DNA from: UBA8389 sp035719105
GTDB lineage: Bacteria; Bacteroidota; Bacteroidia; Bacteroidales; UBA1402
NCBI GenBank assembly: GCA_035719105.1
Contig: DASTGN010000004.1
Coordinates: 839,240 to 903,239, forward strand
Length of the DNA stretch: 64,000 nt
Reading direction: 5' to 3'
Position numbers and translations under genes: made by a program
The notes under the pieces: generated by a model
What the model was told of the DNA's origin: nothing
Databases searched by the model: none
The model's input: only the letters and a program-made list of their open reading frames with translations
Shown: in pieces, positions 43,318-52,875 of the stretch
Layout of the letters: every line of letters begins with the position of its first letter
Numbering within the stretch: the stretch's first letter is position 1

Positions 43318-45689
43318 GGTTTCGTTTTAATAATCAACTTTGCCGTTTTCAAATGGGTGCTGGAAGCTTTCAAATAAAGGGTTCCCGCTTTGTTTCCGGC
43401 CTGCACCAAGATGGTCGCGATACCTGCTTCAGCCTTTATCGGATTGCTACCGATAAGTTTTCCATCGCCTTCTAATTCAAATTGAACACCTGCGTCTGAC
43501 TGGTAAACCGGATGACCATTGATGTCGCAGACAGTGGCATGTACAAAAAGCACATCCGCTCCATCAGCTTTCAGTGATTTCCCATCGTATGCCGCTGACA
43601 ATTTTATTTGTGTAGGTTGAGCGGCAGTTGTAACAACGTCACTAACAACTGGTTTGCCTTTAAGGAAACCCACTGCTTTCAAAACCCCAGGTTCAAAACC
43701 TTTCAACGAGAACACGAAAGGTGGTGCAATCAGATGATCGGAATTGATGTCCCTGACTGAACTTTTCTTCTCGATCAACTGGTCGTTCAGAAACAACGAA
43801 ACAACATCGCAATTGGAGAATACTTTTATCGTTTTCGGATTGGTTTGTTCGTTCCAATAACTTGCGATTTTGACCATCGGCTTCACTGTTGCGCTGGGAA
43901 GTTGCTGACTTTGATAAAAATAAAAAGCAAATTTCGGAATCCGAAAAATGTCAGCCACACCGGAAGATTCAATAATGGGGGAGTAGCCCCTGTTGTAATC
44001 GAACATCAACCAATTGGCATCACCTAAATGTGGATTTCGAAGGTTGTCGTTATGCGCTTCCTGATAGTTTAGCGCTTGTTGGAGCAACCGTCGTTCACCG
44101 TCACCGCGCAGTTGCCTGCTGGTTCGTTCGTCACTTTTTAGGTTGGCGTAGTCTGCTTGGTTCAAACCTGCATCCTGCGCAAAATATTCCCAATCCCCGT
44201 ATTCACCAGTAAACAGTGGCATAGTGCCTTTATAGTTTTTCCAATAATTCGGAGCTTTCGCATGTTGCCTGGCAGGAATCCAGACATCGTAAAAACGATT
44301 GATCCAGCCGGTTGTAAGGAGTTTGCTTTCAGGTGATTCCTCTTGTGCGATCCGATTCATTCCTTCCATAAAATAGTTGGGCATTGTCGATTCGTTCAGG
44401 GAAAGTTCCCAAAATACGACGGAGGGGTGGTTCCGTTCTTTGCGGATCAATTCGCGAGCGTTTTGATAAGCATTTCGAACGAAAATGGAATCTCCAAAGA
44501 ACTGCCAACCCGGAATGGCGGTGATGGTCAAAATTCCGAGTTCGTCACATGCGTTCATAAAGGCATCTGCCTGGGGGTAGTGTGATAATCGAACCACATT
44601 GAAACCTGCTTTTTTGATTAGGTATGCGTCGCGAAATTGCGCATTGTCCGAAAGTGCATTTCCGAGGTAGGGATATTCTTGATGCCGGTTGGTTCCACAC
44701 ATTAAAAAAGGCCGATCGTTGATTTGTAATCGTTCGTTCAGGATGCTAAACTTACGAATGCCAATTTTCAAAAGTTGTTGATCGATGACTTGATTGTTTT
44801 CCAGAATGTTAACTTCCAAAGTATACAAATTGGGATCATCTGGATGCCAAAGGGCTGGTTTTATGACTTTCAACTGCTGGGTAATTTGAGAAGCTCTCGA
44901 AGCATTGATTTCCAATTTCGCTGATACGACGGAAGCAACCACCTTACCGCTCTTATTGCGTATCTTGCAGGCAATCTGTATGTTGGCTGTTTTTTTACGG
45001 TCATTGCGCACATGAACGGCTGTCGTAACCAATGCTGATTCCTTAGAAACTTCAGGATACCAAACCCGAATGCCACCCGAAGCCGGTTGATTTTCTTCTA
45101 TGGCATCTGTGATGTGTATTGGGTCGGAAACGGTCAGGAACACTTTTCGGTAAATGCCGCTGTAATAGCAGAAATCGAGGGTTTTAATAGGCTTGCCCGG
45201 AGGAATTTCCGCATTGTCACGATTGTCCGTACGGACAATAAGCCGATTTTCAGCACCAAATACCAAATAATCGCTAATATCCATAGTAAAAGGCAAATAG
45301 CCCCCTTGGTGGACGATCAATTTTTTGTGATTCAGCCAAACGGTGGCTTCCTGCATGACCCCATCGAAGGTGATTCTAACGCAGCGGCCTTTCCAGGCAG
45401 GGTCGGCTGTGAAATCCTTTTTATACCAACTAATACCGCTCCAGGCATTGGTAACCACCAAAGGCTCCAGTTTGGCCGTATGGGGCAATGTTACGGTTGA
45501 CCAGTCCTTGAAAAGGATGGAAAAAGGCACATCGGAACCATTGATTTCATTCGGTTGGAAATCTTCCTGATTCTTGAATTGCCAGTCGTTGTTAAAGGGC
45601 AACACCTCTCGACCGTTGGCCACCAAAGACGTTCCAGCGAAAATCATCAGACATGCAGTCCGTAACATCCATTTTTTCATCGCATCCAT
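43314..45689 (-). CDS. GH2 beta-galactosidase
   Basis: 791 residues (an alternative start at 45680, MKKWMLRT, fits the signal peptide slightly better). Type I signal peptide, jellyroll sugar-binding domain, Ig-like domain, TIM barrel with acid/base Glu in ELSLNES and nucleophile Glu in FTGEYGDWEYF, then Ig-like DUF4982-type and Big_1-like C-terminal domains. Begins directly after the GH53 stop codon. It would release galactose from galacto-oligosaccharides made by the GH53 enzyme. Exact sugar specificity within GH2 is uncertain. Confidence 0.88.
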   Translation of the reverse strand: MDAMKKWMLRTACLMIFAGTSLVANGREVLPFNNDWQFKNQEDFQPNEINGSDVPFSILFKDWSTVTLPHTAKLEPLVVTNAWSGISWYKKDFTADPAWKGRCVRITFDGVMQEATVWLNHKKLIVHQGGYLPFTMDISDYLVFGAENRLIVRTDNRDNAEIPPGKPIKTLDFCYYSGIYRKVFLTVSDPIHITDAIEENQPASGGIRVWYPEVSKESALVTTAVHVRNDRKKTANIQIACKIRNKSGKVVASVVSAKLEINASRASQITQQLKVIKPALWHPDDPNLYTLEVNILENNQVIDQQLLKIGIRKFSILNERLQINDRPFLMCGTNRHQEYPYLGNALSDNAQFRDAYLIKKAGFNVVRLSHYPQADAFMNACDELGILTITAIPGWQFFGDSIFVRNAYQNARELIRKERNHPSVVFWELSLNESTMPNYFMEGMNRIAQEESPESKLLTTGWINRFYDVWIPARQHAKAPNYWKNYKGTMPLFTGEYGDWEYFAQDAGLNQADYANLKSDERTSRQLRGDGERRLLQQALNYQEAHNDNLRNPHLGDANWLMFDYNRGYSPIIESSGVADIFRIPKFAFYFYQSQQLPSATVKPMVKIASYWNEQTNPKTIKVFSNCDVVSLFLNDQLIEKKSSVRDINSDHLIAPPFVFSLKGFEPGVLKAVGFLKGKPVVSDVVTTAAQPTQIKLSAAYDGKSLKADGADVLFVHATVCDINGHPVYQSDAGVQFELEGDGKLIGSNPIKAEAGIATILVQAGNKAGTLYLKASSTHLKTAKLIIKTKP

Positions 45690-46745
45690 TTATTTAAAGG
45701 CATCCATTGCAACTGTTGGTTTGCCGTTACTGTCAAAAGCCCCCAAGCCATAGCTTTTCCAACCGCCATAACACTCAGGTTCCCAGTAAAATACTCCCAA
45801 TCCTTTTTTATCTTTGACCAAATTGACTTTTCCAATCAGATCGATTAGGAATTGTTTGCAAGCATCTGCATACCGCCAGTCCATACCCACTTCACAAATC
45901 ATTATTTCTGAACCGTAGCGGTTGACCATATCGTTCATATTGTACAGGCACTGTGTATTGTACGAACTCCAGTTGGTATTGGTTGGGTAAAGCGACATAC
46001 CGATGACATCCCATTTGGCACCCTGTCCCTTCAAACCGTCGAAGATCCAACGAAACAAAGTGTTATTCCAGCCATCGTTTATGTGAATGATGACCTTCGT
46101 GTTTGGAAATACTGCTTTCACCGCGTAGTATCCTGCGTTAGAGAGCTGAGCATAATTGGCCATGTCGACGGAGGCTCTGCCATCGGGCCAAAGCATACCG
46201 TCACTCGTTTCGTTTCCAATCTGAACCCAATCTGGAGTAATGTTGTTGTTTTTCAGGGCGTTGAGGACAGAAGTGGTGTGCTCGGCAACTGCATGACGTA
46301 GGTTTACAAAAGAAAGGGCAGACCAAGCAGCGGGTTTGGTTTGTTTGGAGGGGTCAGCCCAACTATCGCTATAGTGAAAATCAACGAGGATTTTCATGTG
46401 CAAATCGCTGGCACGCTTAGCTTTAACCAATAAGTCAGCAGTATTGCACCAGCCATCGGCCGGATTCACCCACACACGGAGTCGGATGGAATTCATGCCG
46501 AGACTTTTAAGAAGTGCCATGCATTCCCATTCTGTTCCAGCGGAATTGTAAAATTTATTTCCATTCTGCTCCATTTCGGTTACCCAGCTTACGTCCGCGC
46601 CTCTTGCAAGGCTATCGTGAATTATAACAGTCGTATCCTTTGTGTCTGGATCTGGGACGAAAGGCTCCTCTTTATGGCAGGATGTTGTGGTAATCAAGAG
46701 AAAAACAAAGTATAGGCCGAAAAACGATAAAAACCGATTTTTCAT
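45690..46745 (-). CDS. GH53 endo-beta-1,4-galactanase, surface lipoprotein
   Basis: 351 residues from the ATG at 46745 (MKNRFLSF). Lipobox Cys23 (TTTSC) followed by HKEE, a surface-export type signal. GH53 barrel with RGADVSWVTEMEQNG, acid/base Glu in WVQIGNETSDGMLWPDG and nucleophile Glu in MICEVGMDW. Cleaves the galactan side chains of pectic arabinogalactan I. It starts 17 bp after the RSH stop, with no promoter visible in the gap. Confidence 0.93.
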   Translation of the reverse strand: MKNRFLSFFGLYFVFLLITTTSCHKEEPFVPDPDTKDTTVIIHDSLARGADVSWVTEMEQNGNKFYNSAGTEWECMALLKSLGMNSIRLRVWVNPADGWCNTADLLVKAKRASDLHMKILVDFHYSDSWADPSKQTKPAAWSALSFVNLRHAVAEHTTSVLNALKNNNITPDWVQIGNETSDGMLWPDGRASVDMANYAQLSNAGYYAVKAVFPNTKVIIHINDGWNNTLFRWIFDGLKGQGAKWDVIGMSLYPTNTNWSSYNTQCLYNMNDMVNRYGSEIMICEVGMDWRYADACKQFLIDLIGKVNLVKDKKGLGVFYWEPECYGGWKSYGLGAFDSNGKPTVAMDAFK

Positions 46746-46762
46746 GAGCGTATTTTTTGGGA

Positions 46763-49033
46763 TTAACCGTTCATTTGCTCTTTGCGTCGTACCAATTGGA
46801 CATTGGTAATGTGTGAAATCTTGGCACATAAGTTGTTGACGTCTTCAACATCGTGCACATAGAGTTCGATGAGGCCTTTGAAAATGCCGTCCTTGGTTTC
46901 GAATAAAAGTTTGGTCATGTTCACCGCTAATTCGTCGGAAACGATCTTGGTGATTTGGCTGACCACGCCGACTCCGTCAATTCCACGCAATTCCAGTTCG
47001 ATCGGGAAGGAGAGGGCTTTTTGGGTAGCCCATTCGGCTGAAAGAATTCGAGCTCCATAGCTGGATTTTATTTTCATAGCCACCGGACATTGCCGCTTGT
47101 GAACCGAAACACTGCCGTTGTCTTCCACAAAGCCAAGCACATCGTCCCCGGGAATGGGGTGGCAGCAATCTGCCAGTTTGTATTGTTGGTTGAAAGACTC
47201 CTCCGTCAGCCGATGAGTTGCCTTATAATCAATCTTTTCAGACGTTTCACCCAACATTTCAGGCTTTGGCTTATTACTGATGCCCAAGGTTAATTTCCAA
47301 TATTTGACGAGTTTGTTGTTGTCCTTGTTCTTTTTGAACAAAACCTTCAGGTCATCCGTCAGTTCGATTTTACCCGAACCCAACCTCATCAGCAGATCAT
47401 CCCTGTTTTCCACCTCAAAATGGTGCATCAACAGGTCTGTGGAGCTTTGGTCGTACGGAAAGCGAATTCGCGTGAAAAAGGTCGTCAGCAGGTCGTCACC
47501 CTTTTTGATCAATTCTTTGTTGTCCTTGCGAAACTTAGCTTTGATGCGCGTTTGAGCACTTCCGGTGGTTACCCAGTCCAACCACTCAAATTTGGGAGTT
47601 TGGCTCTTGGAAGTTAAAATTTCGACCTGGTCTCCACTCTTTAGAATGTGACTCATGGCCACCAATTTATGATTGACTTTGGCCCCAATGCAATGAAAAC
47701 CAATCTGGGAGTGTAAGGTGAATGCGAAATCCAGTGCGGTTGAACCTGCAGGCATTGTTTTGATTTCGCCTTTTGGGGTAAAAACGAAAATCTCTGACGA
47801 AAAGAGGTTCATTTTTATGGTGTCGAGGAAGTCGATGGCATTTGGCTCTGGGTTTTCCAGAATTTCCTTAATGGTGTAAATCCACTTGTTGAGTTCGTTT
47901 TCCTCCTCGATTTCTCCGGTTTTGTATTTCCAATGGGCTGCAAAGCCGCGTTCGGCAATTTCGTCCATTCGGTCACTACGAATTTGAACCTCGATCCATT
48001 CGCCATCCGGTCCCATAACCGTGACATGAAGCGCTTGGTAACCGTTTGCCTTAGGACTACTCACCCAGTCGCGAATACGGTCGGGGTGATGTTTGTAAAT
48101 GTCGGTCAATGCAGAATAGATGGCAAAGCAGCGTTTTTTCTCGATGGAGAAAAGCATGGGATCGGTTCTAGGAACTTCCGTGTTAAAAATGATGCGAACC
48201 GCCAGGATGTCGTAGATTTCTTCAAAAGTAACCCCCTTGGTCTGCATTTTGTTCCAAATGGAATAGATGGATTTGGTACGCGCTTTTAAGCGGTAATCAA
48301 TGCCCATTTCATCGAGTTTTTCACGAACAGGAGCGGTAAATTTCTCGTAGAGCTGATTACGGGCAACCGCTGTACTTTCAATTTTACGGGAAAGTTCGGC
48401 GTAGGTGTCAGGATGTTCGTACTTGAAACTCAGGTTTTCGAGTTCGGTCTTGATGCGGTTCAGCCCCAGTCTATTGGCCAATGGAGCATAGAGGTACATC
48501 GTTTCACCAGAAATTTTGTATTGTTTGCTTGGCAACATGACACCCAACGTGCGCATATTGTGAAGACGGTCGGCCATTTTGATAAGCACCACACGGATGT
48601 CTTCCGCCATGGTCAACAGTAGTTTACGGAAGTTTTCTGCTTGAGCCGAAGCCTGTTCTCCAAAAATACCGCCCGAAATCTTGGTCAAACCGTCTACGAT
48701 GCCCGAAATTTTTGGACCGAAACTCTTTTCAATATCTTCTACCGTATATTCGGTGTCTTCCACCACGTCATGCAACAAGGCCGAACAAATGGAGGTGGAA
48801 CCCAACCCGATTTCCGTACAACATATTTTGGCAACAGCCAGTGGATGCAGAATATAGGGTTCACCGGAACGACGACGAATGCCTCCGTGCGCGTGGTTGG
48901 CGAAATTGAAAGCCGTAGTGATCAGGTCGACTTTCTTTCGATGGTTAGACTTGAGATATTCCGCCAACAGTTCCTCGAACTGTTCGTTGATCTGGTCTTT
49001 TTCAGCCTGTGAAAATGTCGAAATGTCTCCCAT
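46763..49033 (-). CDS. rsh: (p)ppGpp synthetase/hydrolase, RelA/SpoT homologue
   Basis: 756 residues. Hydrolase HD domain (SALLHDVVEDTEYT, KMADRLHNMRTL), synthetase domain (YQALHVTVMGPDGEWIEVQIRSDRMDEIAERGFAAHWKYK), TGS, and C-terminal zinc-finger/ACT region (LADCCHPIPGDDVLGF). Bifunctional control of the stringent response. Part of the parA-parB-DUF5683-MltD-RSH cluster. Confidence 0.96.
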   Translation of the reverse strand: MGDISTFSQAEKDQINEQFEELLAEYLKSNHRKKVDLITTAFNFANHAHGGIRRRSGEPYILHPLAVAKICCTEIGLGSTSICSALLHDVVEDTEYTVEDIEKSFGPKISGIVDGLTKISGGIFGEQASAQAENFRKLLLTMAEDIRVVLIKMADRLHNMRTLGVMLPSKQYKISGETMYLYAPLANRLGLNRIKTELENLSFKYEHPDTYAELSRKIESTAVARNQLYEKFTAPVREKLDEMGIDYRLKARTKSIYSIWNKMQTKGVTFEEIYDILAVRIIFNTEVPRTDPMLFSIEKKRCFAIYSALTDIYKHHPDRIRDWVSSPKANGYQALHVTVMGPDGEWIEVQIRSDRMDEIAERGFAAHWKYKTGEIEEENELNKWIYTIKEILENPEPNAIDFLDTIKMNLFSSEIFVFTPKGEIKTMPAGSTALDFAFTLHSQIGFHCIGAKVNHKLVAMSHILKSGDQVEILTSKSQTPKFEWLDWVTTGSAQTRIKAKFRKDNKELIKKGDDLLTTFFTRIRFPYDQSSTDLLMHHFEVENRDDLLMRLGSGKIELTDDLKVLFKKNKDNNKLVKYWKLTLGISNKPKPEMLGETSEKIDYKATHRLTEESFNQQYKLADCCHPIPGDDVLGFVEDNGSVSVHKRQCPVAMKIKSSYGARILSAEWATQKALSFPIELELRGIDGVGVVSQITKIVSDELAVNMTKLLFETKDGIFKGLIELYVHDVEDVNNLCAKISHITNVQLVRRKEQMNG

Positions 49034-49045
49034 ATTCGCCTTTGA

Positions 49046-50314
49046 TCAATAGATTTTTAGACGCATGCCTGGATTGATTCTACTTCCGTGCAGTCCATTC
49101 CTGCGTTTGATTGCGGTGATGGTCGTATGAAATTTTGAGGCAATTGTAGACAAAGAGTCTCCCCTTCGAACCTTATAAATGTGGAATTTGGCTTTCACTT
49201 CCGGCGCCTTTTCCACAGCAGCAGGTTCCACCGTCAATAAGGTATTCAACAAATCCCCCGATCTATAATTGGGAATGCTGTCTTGATAATCGATAAAAGT
49301 TAATGTGTAATTCGCAGGCAAACAGACACTTTGCGGTTTTTCCGTAGTCCCTGGAATAATTTCACGTCGGTATTGAGGATTGAGTTTGATCAGATCCTCC
49401 TTAGGAACTCCCACCACAGCCGAAATCTGGTCAAAGTGGATTTTATTGCTGAGCATCAACGTATCTGTATGCAAAGGATATTCCGTCCGTACCGGACAAA
49501 TGCGGTGTTCTTTGTAATAGGTCATTACATAATTGGCAGCAATGAACAACGGCACGTATCCACGGGTTTCACTGGGCAAGTAATAATAAATATCCCAATA
49601 GTCCTTTTTGCCTCCAGAACGGCGGATGGCTTTGTTGACATTGCCAGGGCCACAGTTGTAAGCCGCGATAGCCAAATGCCAGTCACCAAAAATGCCATAT
49701 AAGTCTTTCAAGTAACGAACAGCGGCATCGGTCGATTTTTGGGGGTCACGCCGTTCGTCCACCAAACTGTTGATATCCAATCCGTAACTTTTCCCGGTAC
49801 CGAACATGAACTGCCAAAGACCGGTAGCACCAACCCGAGAAGTGGCATTCGGATTCAAAGCAGATTCTACGACAGAAAGATATTTTAGTTCGTTGGGTAA
49901 GCGATACTTTTCGAGTGCCTGCTCGAACATGGGAAAATAGTAATCCCCGATACCGAGCATCACAGCAACTTGTTTACGACGGGTTTCTTCGTATTTATCA
50001 ATAAATTGACGAATGATTTTATTGTATGGCATCTTGATGACAGTCGGCATGTCTGCCAATCGTTTCATCATGACAGTATCTGAAACGTAGGGATTCAGCG
50101 AATCGAATTTACAGTTCCGGTCGATGGGGATGAATGTTTTCATGTGCCAGTCTTGCAACAGGCTGTCCATGTTGTTGTCAAAGCTCTCGGGGAGCGCTAT
50201 TTCGCGATCATCGCGGGTTCCGTTCAGGTAGTCTTCTACCCTAGGAATGCTGTCGTTTGCCTGAATGGACAGACAGACTAAAAGCCCGACAATCAGGAAA
50301 AATACGTTCTTCAT
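49046..50314 (-). CDS. Membrane-bound lytic murein transglycosylase D-like (SLT + LysM)
   Basis: 422 residues. Signal peptide, SLT domain (about 125-260) with catalytic Glu in LKYLSVVESALNP and GLWQFMFGTGKSYGL, AYNCGPGNV. A degenerate LysM (about 285-330) is followed by a clear C-terminal LysM (YKVRRGDSLSTIASKFHTTITAIKRRN). Cuts peptidoglycan glycan strands in the periplasm. 12-bp gap to rsh. Confidence 0.93.
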   Translation of the reverse strand: MKNVFFLIVGLLVCLSIQANDSIPRVEDYLNGTRDDREIALPESFDNNMDSLLQDWHMKTFIPIDRNCKFDSLNPYVSDTVMMKRLADMPTVIKMPYNKIIRQFIDKYEETRRKQVAVMLGIGDYYFPMFEQALEKYRLPNELKYLSVVESALNPNATSRVGATGLWQFMFGTGKSYGLDINSLVDERRDPQKSTDAAVRYLKDLYGIFGDWHLAIAAYNCGPGNVNKAIRRSGGKKDYWDIYYYLPSETRGYVPLFIAANYVMTYYKEHRICPVRTEYPLHTDTLMLSNKIHFDQISAVVGVPKEDLIKLNPQYRREIIPGTTEKPQSVCLPANYTLTFIDYQDSIPNYRSGDLLNTLLTVEPAAVEKAPEVKAKFHIYKVRRGDSLSTIASKFHTTITAIKRRNGLHGSRINPGMRLKIY

Positions 50315-50331
50315 ATATCGTTTTCTATAAT

Positions 50332-50997
50332 TTAAAATCGAAAGGCCAGACTGAATTCTACCGCTTTCGCACCACCGTATTGGTTGATTCGTGGCGCCGA
50401 CGGGGTTAGTGACAGGTCAGGACTTATGTCAAAATCATACAGCTGGGCATCCACGAAGGCGTCTAAAATGCAAATGACATAAACTCCTACAGCCCCGATG
50501 TAACTCAGGTCTCTCGAACGGCGGAATTTTTGTTGACTATTCTTCAGTGTGTTTGCCAATTGCGATTCCGGATAATTGGAATCAGCTGCCAGCAGCTTCA
50601 AATAACTTTTCGTGTTCGGGTCATCGTCCATGATGTCCCTGTATCCATTGGTGTATGCATTGTAATACTTGCTGTTCCAATTGATGGCATAGGCCACTCC
50701 GATGACTCCGGCTCCTACAAACGGGAGCTTCCAATAACGACGGTTGTAAAGTTGACCCAAACCAGGACACAGAACTGAATACCAAATGGCTTTTTTTGGA
50801 TCCGGCTTGTAAATCGAATCCTTTACCAAAGCTGGATTAACTTTCTGAACGCTTCCAGAAATGGTTGCGGCTTTCGTTGCAACCAATGTCGTATCCGTTT
50901 CGGCGGCCATTAAGTCGTTCTTTCCACCTCCAAAATAAAGAAGTGCGATTAGAAAGAGCAGGCTCATGCGACCATATTTTCGCAACGAATGTTTCAA
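50332..50997 (-). CDS. DUF5683 domain protein
   Basis: 221 residues. Signal peptide or anchor, then the DUF5683 core (PDPKKAIWYSVLCPGLGQLYNRRYWKLPFV) with two short membrane segments. Conserved Bacteroidota neighbour of parB and MltD; function unknown, perhaps in envelope or division. Starts 4 bases after the parB stop. Confidence 0.85.
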   Translation of the reverse strand: MKHSLRKYGRMSLLFLIALLYFGGGKNDLMAAETDTTLVATKAATISGSVQKVNPALVKDSIYKPDPKKAIWYSVLCPGLGQLYNRRYWKLPFVGAGVIGVAYAINWNSKYYNAYTNGYRDIMDDDPNTKSYLKLLAADSNYPESQLANTLKNSQQKFRRSRDLSYIGAVGVYVICILDAFVDAQLYDFDISPDLSLTPSAPRINQYGGAKAVEFSLAFRF

Positions 50998-51001
50998 AAC
51001 G

Positions 51002-51886
51002 CTAGTGCAACATTTTATCGAACGATTCCAATAAGGCTTCTAACTGAAGCTCTGATTTAAACGGAATGGTGATGGATCCTTTTCCGCCATCGCCAATCTT
51101 AAACCGAACCTTAGCCTTTAGTTTTTCAGAAAGAATCTGCTGCAAAGCAAGATATTCTTCTGGTGTTTTGGTCGCGGGTTTCGGAGAAACAGCGTGTGGC
51201 TCTTGGGTTTCACCATCGGTGATGGATCGAACCAATTCTTCTACCTTGCGAACGGAGTAACCATGCAGTATGGTTTCTTCGTAAATGGCAAGCTGAACAG
51301 TCGGGTCTTCGATGCCTGCCAACGCCCTGGCATGGCCCATGTCAATCTTACGAAATTGAAGACCAATCTGAACCTCGGCTGGTAATTTGAGCAATCGTAT
51401 GTAATTAGCGATCGTTGCCCGTTTCTTACCCAGGCGTTCGCTTAATTTTTCTTGAGTCAGGTTGTAAATTTCCTGTAATTTTTGAAACGCCAACGCTATT
51501 TCAATGGCGTTCAAATCTTCCCGTTGAATGTTTTCAATCAGAGCCATTTCCATGACCGCGTCGTCTTCCGCCGTCTTAATGTAAGCAGGAATCTGAGTCA
51601 AACCAACCATTTTGGCTGCCCGGAAACGACGTTCCCCTGCTATGATCTGATAGGTTCCGTCGGCCATGAGGCGCAACGAGATAGGTTGAATGACACCAAT
51701 GGTACGAATGGATACGGCCAGATCCTGCAGAGCATCCGCGTCAAATTCCCGACGTGGTTGATCCGGGTTGGGGAATATTCTGGACATTTCAACTTCATTG
51801 ATGGAGGAGGATCCTTCAGTACGAATTTCATCGGTGCTGATTAGGGCGTCCAAACCTCTTCCCAAAGCATTTTTTTTGACAACCAT
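51002..51886 (-). CDS. parB: Chromosome partitioning protein ParB
   Basis: 294 residues from the ATG at 51886 (MVVKKNALGRGLDALIST). ParB/Spo0J N-terminal CTP-binding motif IIAGERRFRAAK, ENIQREDLNAIEIALAFQKL, HTH (LTQEKLSERLGKKRATIANYIRLLKLP) and a C-terminal dimer domain. Binds parS and spreads as a CTP clamp. I found no parS-like 16-mer in this window. Confidence 0.95.
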   Translation of the reverse strand: MVVKKNALGRGLDALISTDEIRTEGSSSINEVEMSRIFPNPDQPRREFDADALQDLAVSIRTIGVIQPISLRLMADGTYQIIAGERRFRAAKMVGLTQIPAYIKTAEDDAVMEMALIENIQREDLNAIEIALAFQKLQEIYNLTQEKLSERLGKKRATIANYIRLLKLPAEVQIGLQFRKIDMGHARALAGIEDPTVQLAIYEETILHGYSVRKVEELVRSITDGETQEPHAVSPKPATKTPEEYLALQQILSEKLKAKVRFKIGDGGKGSITIPFKSELQLEALLESFDKMLH

Positions 51887-51939
51887 GGTGCTTCGTTCGT
51901 TTTGTGGCGACAATAGGGTTCGTCGCACAAGATAGTAAA

Positions 51940-52707
51940 TTATTTTTTATTCTTCTGCAGGATCTCCAGCGCAAGCTGCATGTAGTCTACAGAGCCTTTT
52001 GAATCGGCATCGTAAAGCAGAACCGGAGTTCCGTAGCTGGGCGCTTCGCTCAGCTTGACATTTCGTTGGATCATGGTGTTGAAAACCAATTTATCAAAGT
52101 GTCGCTTCACCTCATCGCTGACTTGTTTGGCCAATCGTAAACGAGAATCGTACATAGTGAGCAGGAAGCCTTCGATTTCCAGCTTTGGATTGAGTTTCGA
52201 TTTGATGATCTTGATGGTATTCAGTAACTTACTGATACCTTCCAGGGCAAAATATTCGCATTGCACCGGAATGATGACGGAATCAGCGGCAGTCAGACAA
52301 TTCACTGTAATAAGCCCCAAAGAAGGCGAGCAGTCTATCAAAATGTAATCGTAATCGTCCTTGAGAGGCATCAATATTTTTCGGAGGATATTTTCCCGTT
52401 CAGGGATGCTGATCATTTCCAGTTCGGCACCGACTAAATCAATGTGGGAAGGAATGATTTTGAGACTTTCCAACTCGGTATTTAAGATGGCCGTTTTGGG
52501 ATCGATGTTGTTGATCAGGCATTCGTAAATGGTCGCGTCCAAAGCTTTCACATCAATGCCGAAGCCTGACGATGCGTTAGCCTGAGGGTCTGCGTCGACC
52601 ACCAAGACTTTTTTTTCCTGAACAGCCAGTGAAGCGGCCAAATTGATCGTCGTGGTCGTTTTACCGACACCACCTTTTTGGTTGGCCAAAGCAATAATTT
52701 TTCCCAT
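51940..52707 (-). CDS. parA: Chromosome partitioning ATPase ParA (Soj)
   Basis: 255 residues from the ATG at 52707 (MGKIIALANQKGGVGKTTTT). Deviant Walker A KGGVGKTT and Walker B YILIDCSPSLGLITVN. Partners with ParB, encoded 53 bp downstream, to segregate the chromosome. First gene of the long leftward operon. Confidence 0.96.
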   Translation of the reverse strand: MGKIIALANQKGGVGKTTTTINLAASLAVQEKKVLVVDADPQANASSGFGIDVKALDATIYECLINNIDPKTAILNTELESLKIIPSHIDLVGAELEMISIPERENILRKILMPLKDDYDYILIDCSPSLGLITVNCLTAADSVIIPVQCEYFALEGISKLLNTIKIIKSKLNPKLEIEGFLLTMYDSRLRLAKQVSDEVKRHFDKLVFNTMIQRNVKLSEAPSYGTPVLLYDADSKGSVDYMQLALEILQKNKK

Positions 52708-52746
52708 AAACAGCAATTTCTCCGTAAAATTTGAAAATCAGATGCG

Positions 52747-52754
52747 CAAAGATA
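52747..52754 (-). promoter_or_regulatory. -7 element of the parA operon
   Basis: Minus strand TATCTTTG, an exact TAnnTTTG match, 39 bases before the parA ATG. Confidence 0.5.
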
Positions 52755-52793
52755 GGGAAATTTTTGGTTCAGGGGACAGGCAAAAGCGGCAGG

Positions 52794-52826
52794 TTATCAA
52801 CAGATTTTCTTATAGATTGTTAATAA
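52794..52826. repeat. Inverted pair of DnaA-box-like sites between parA and surE
   Basis: TTATCAACA (52794-52802, +) and TTATTAACA (52818-52826, -) face each other across an AT-rich 15-base spacer. Each differs from TTATCCACA by one or two bases. They could be DnaA boxes or just a regulator site. Confidence 0.35.
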
Positions 52827-52863
52827 GGTTGGATGCCCGTGATGGCCTTTTGTGATTATTTTG

Positions 52864-52871
52864 TATTTTTG
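52864..52871 (+). promoter_or_regulatory. -7-like element immediately before surE
   Basis: TATTTTTG, an exact TAnnTTTG match, ends only 4 bases before the surE ATG at 52876. If used, transcription would start at or next to the start codon, giving a leaderless mRNA. Confidence 0.4.
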
Positions 52872-52875
52872 TTGT

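Noticed and set aside
51002..52875. parS site near parAB
   Set aside because: No 16-base palindrome resembling TGTTCCACGTGGAACA was seen here or elsewhere in the window.
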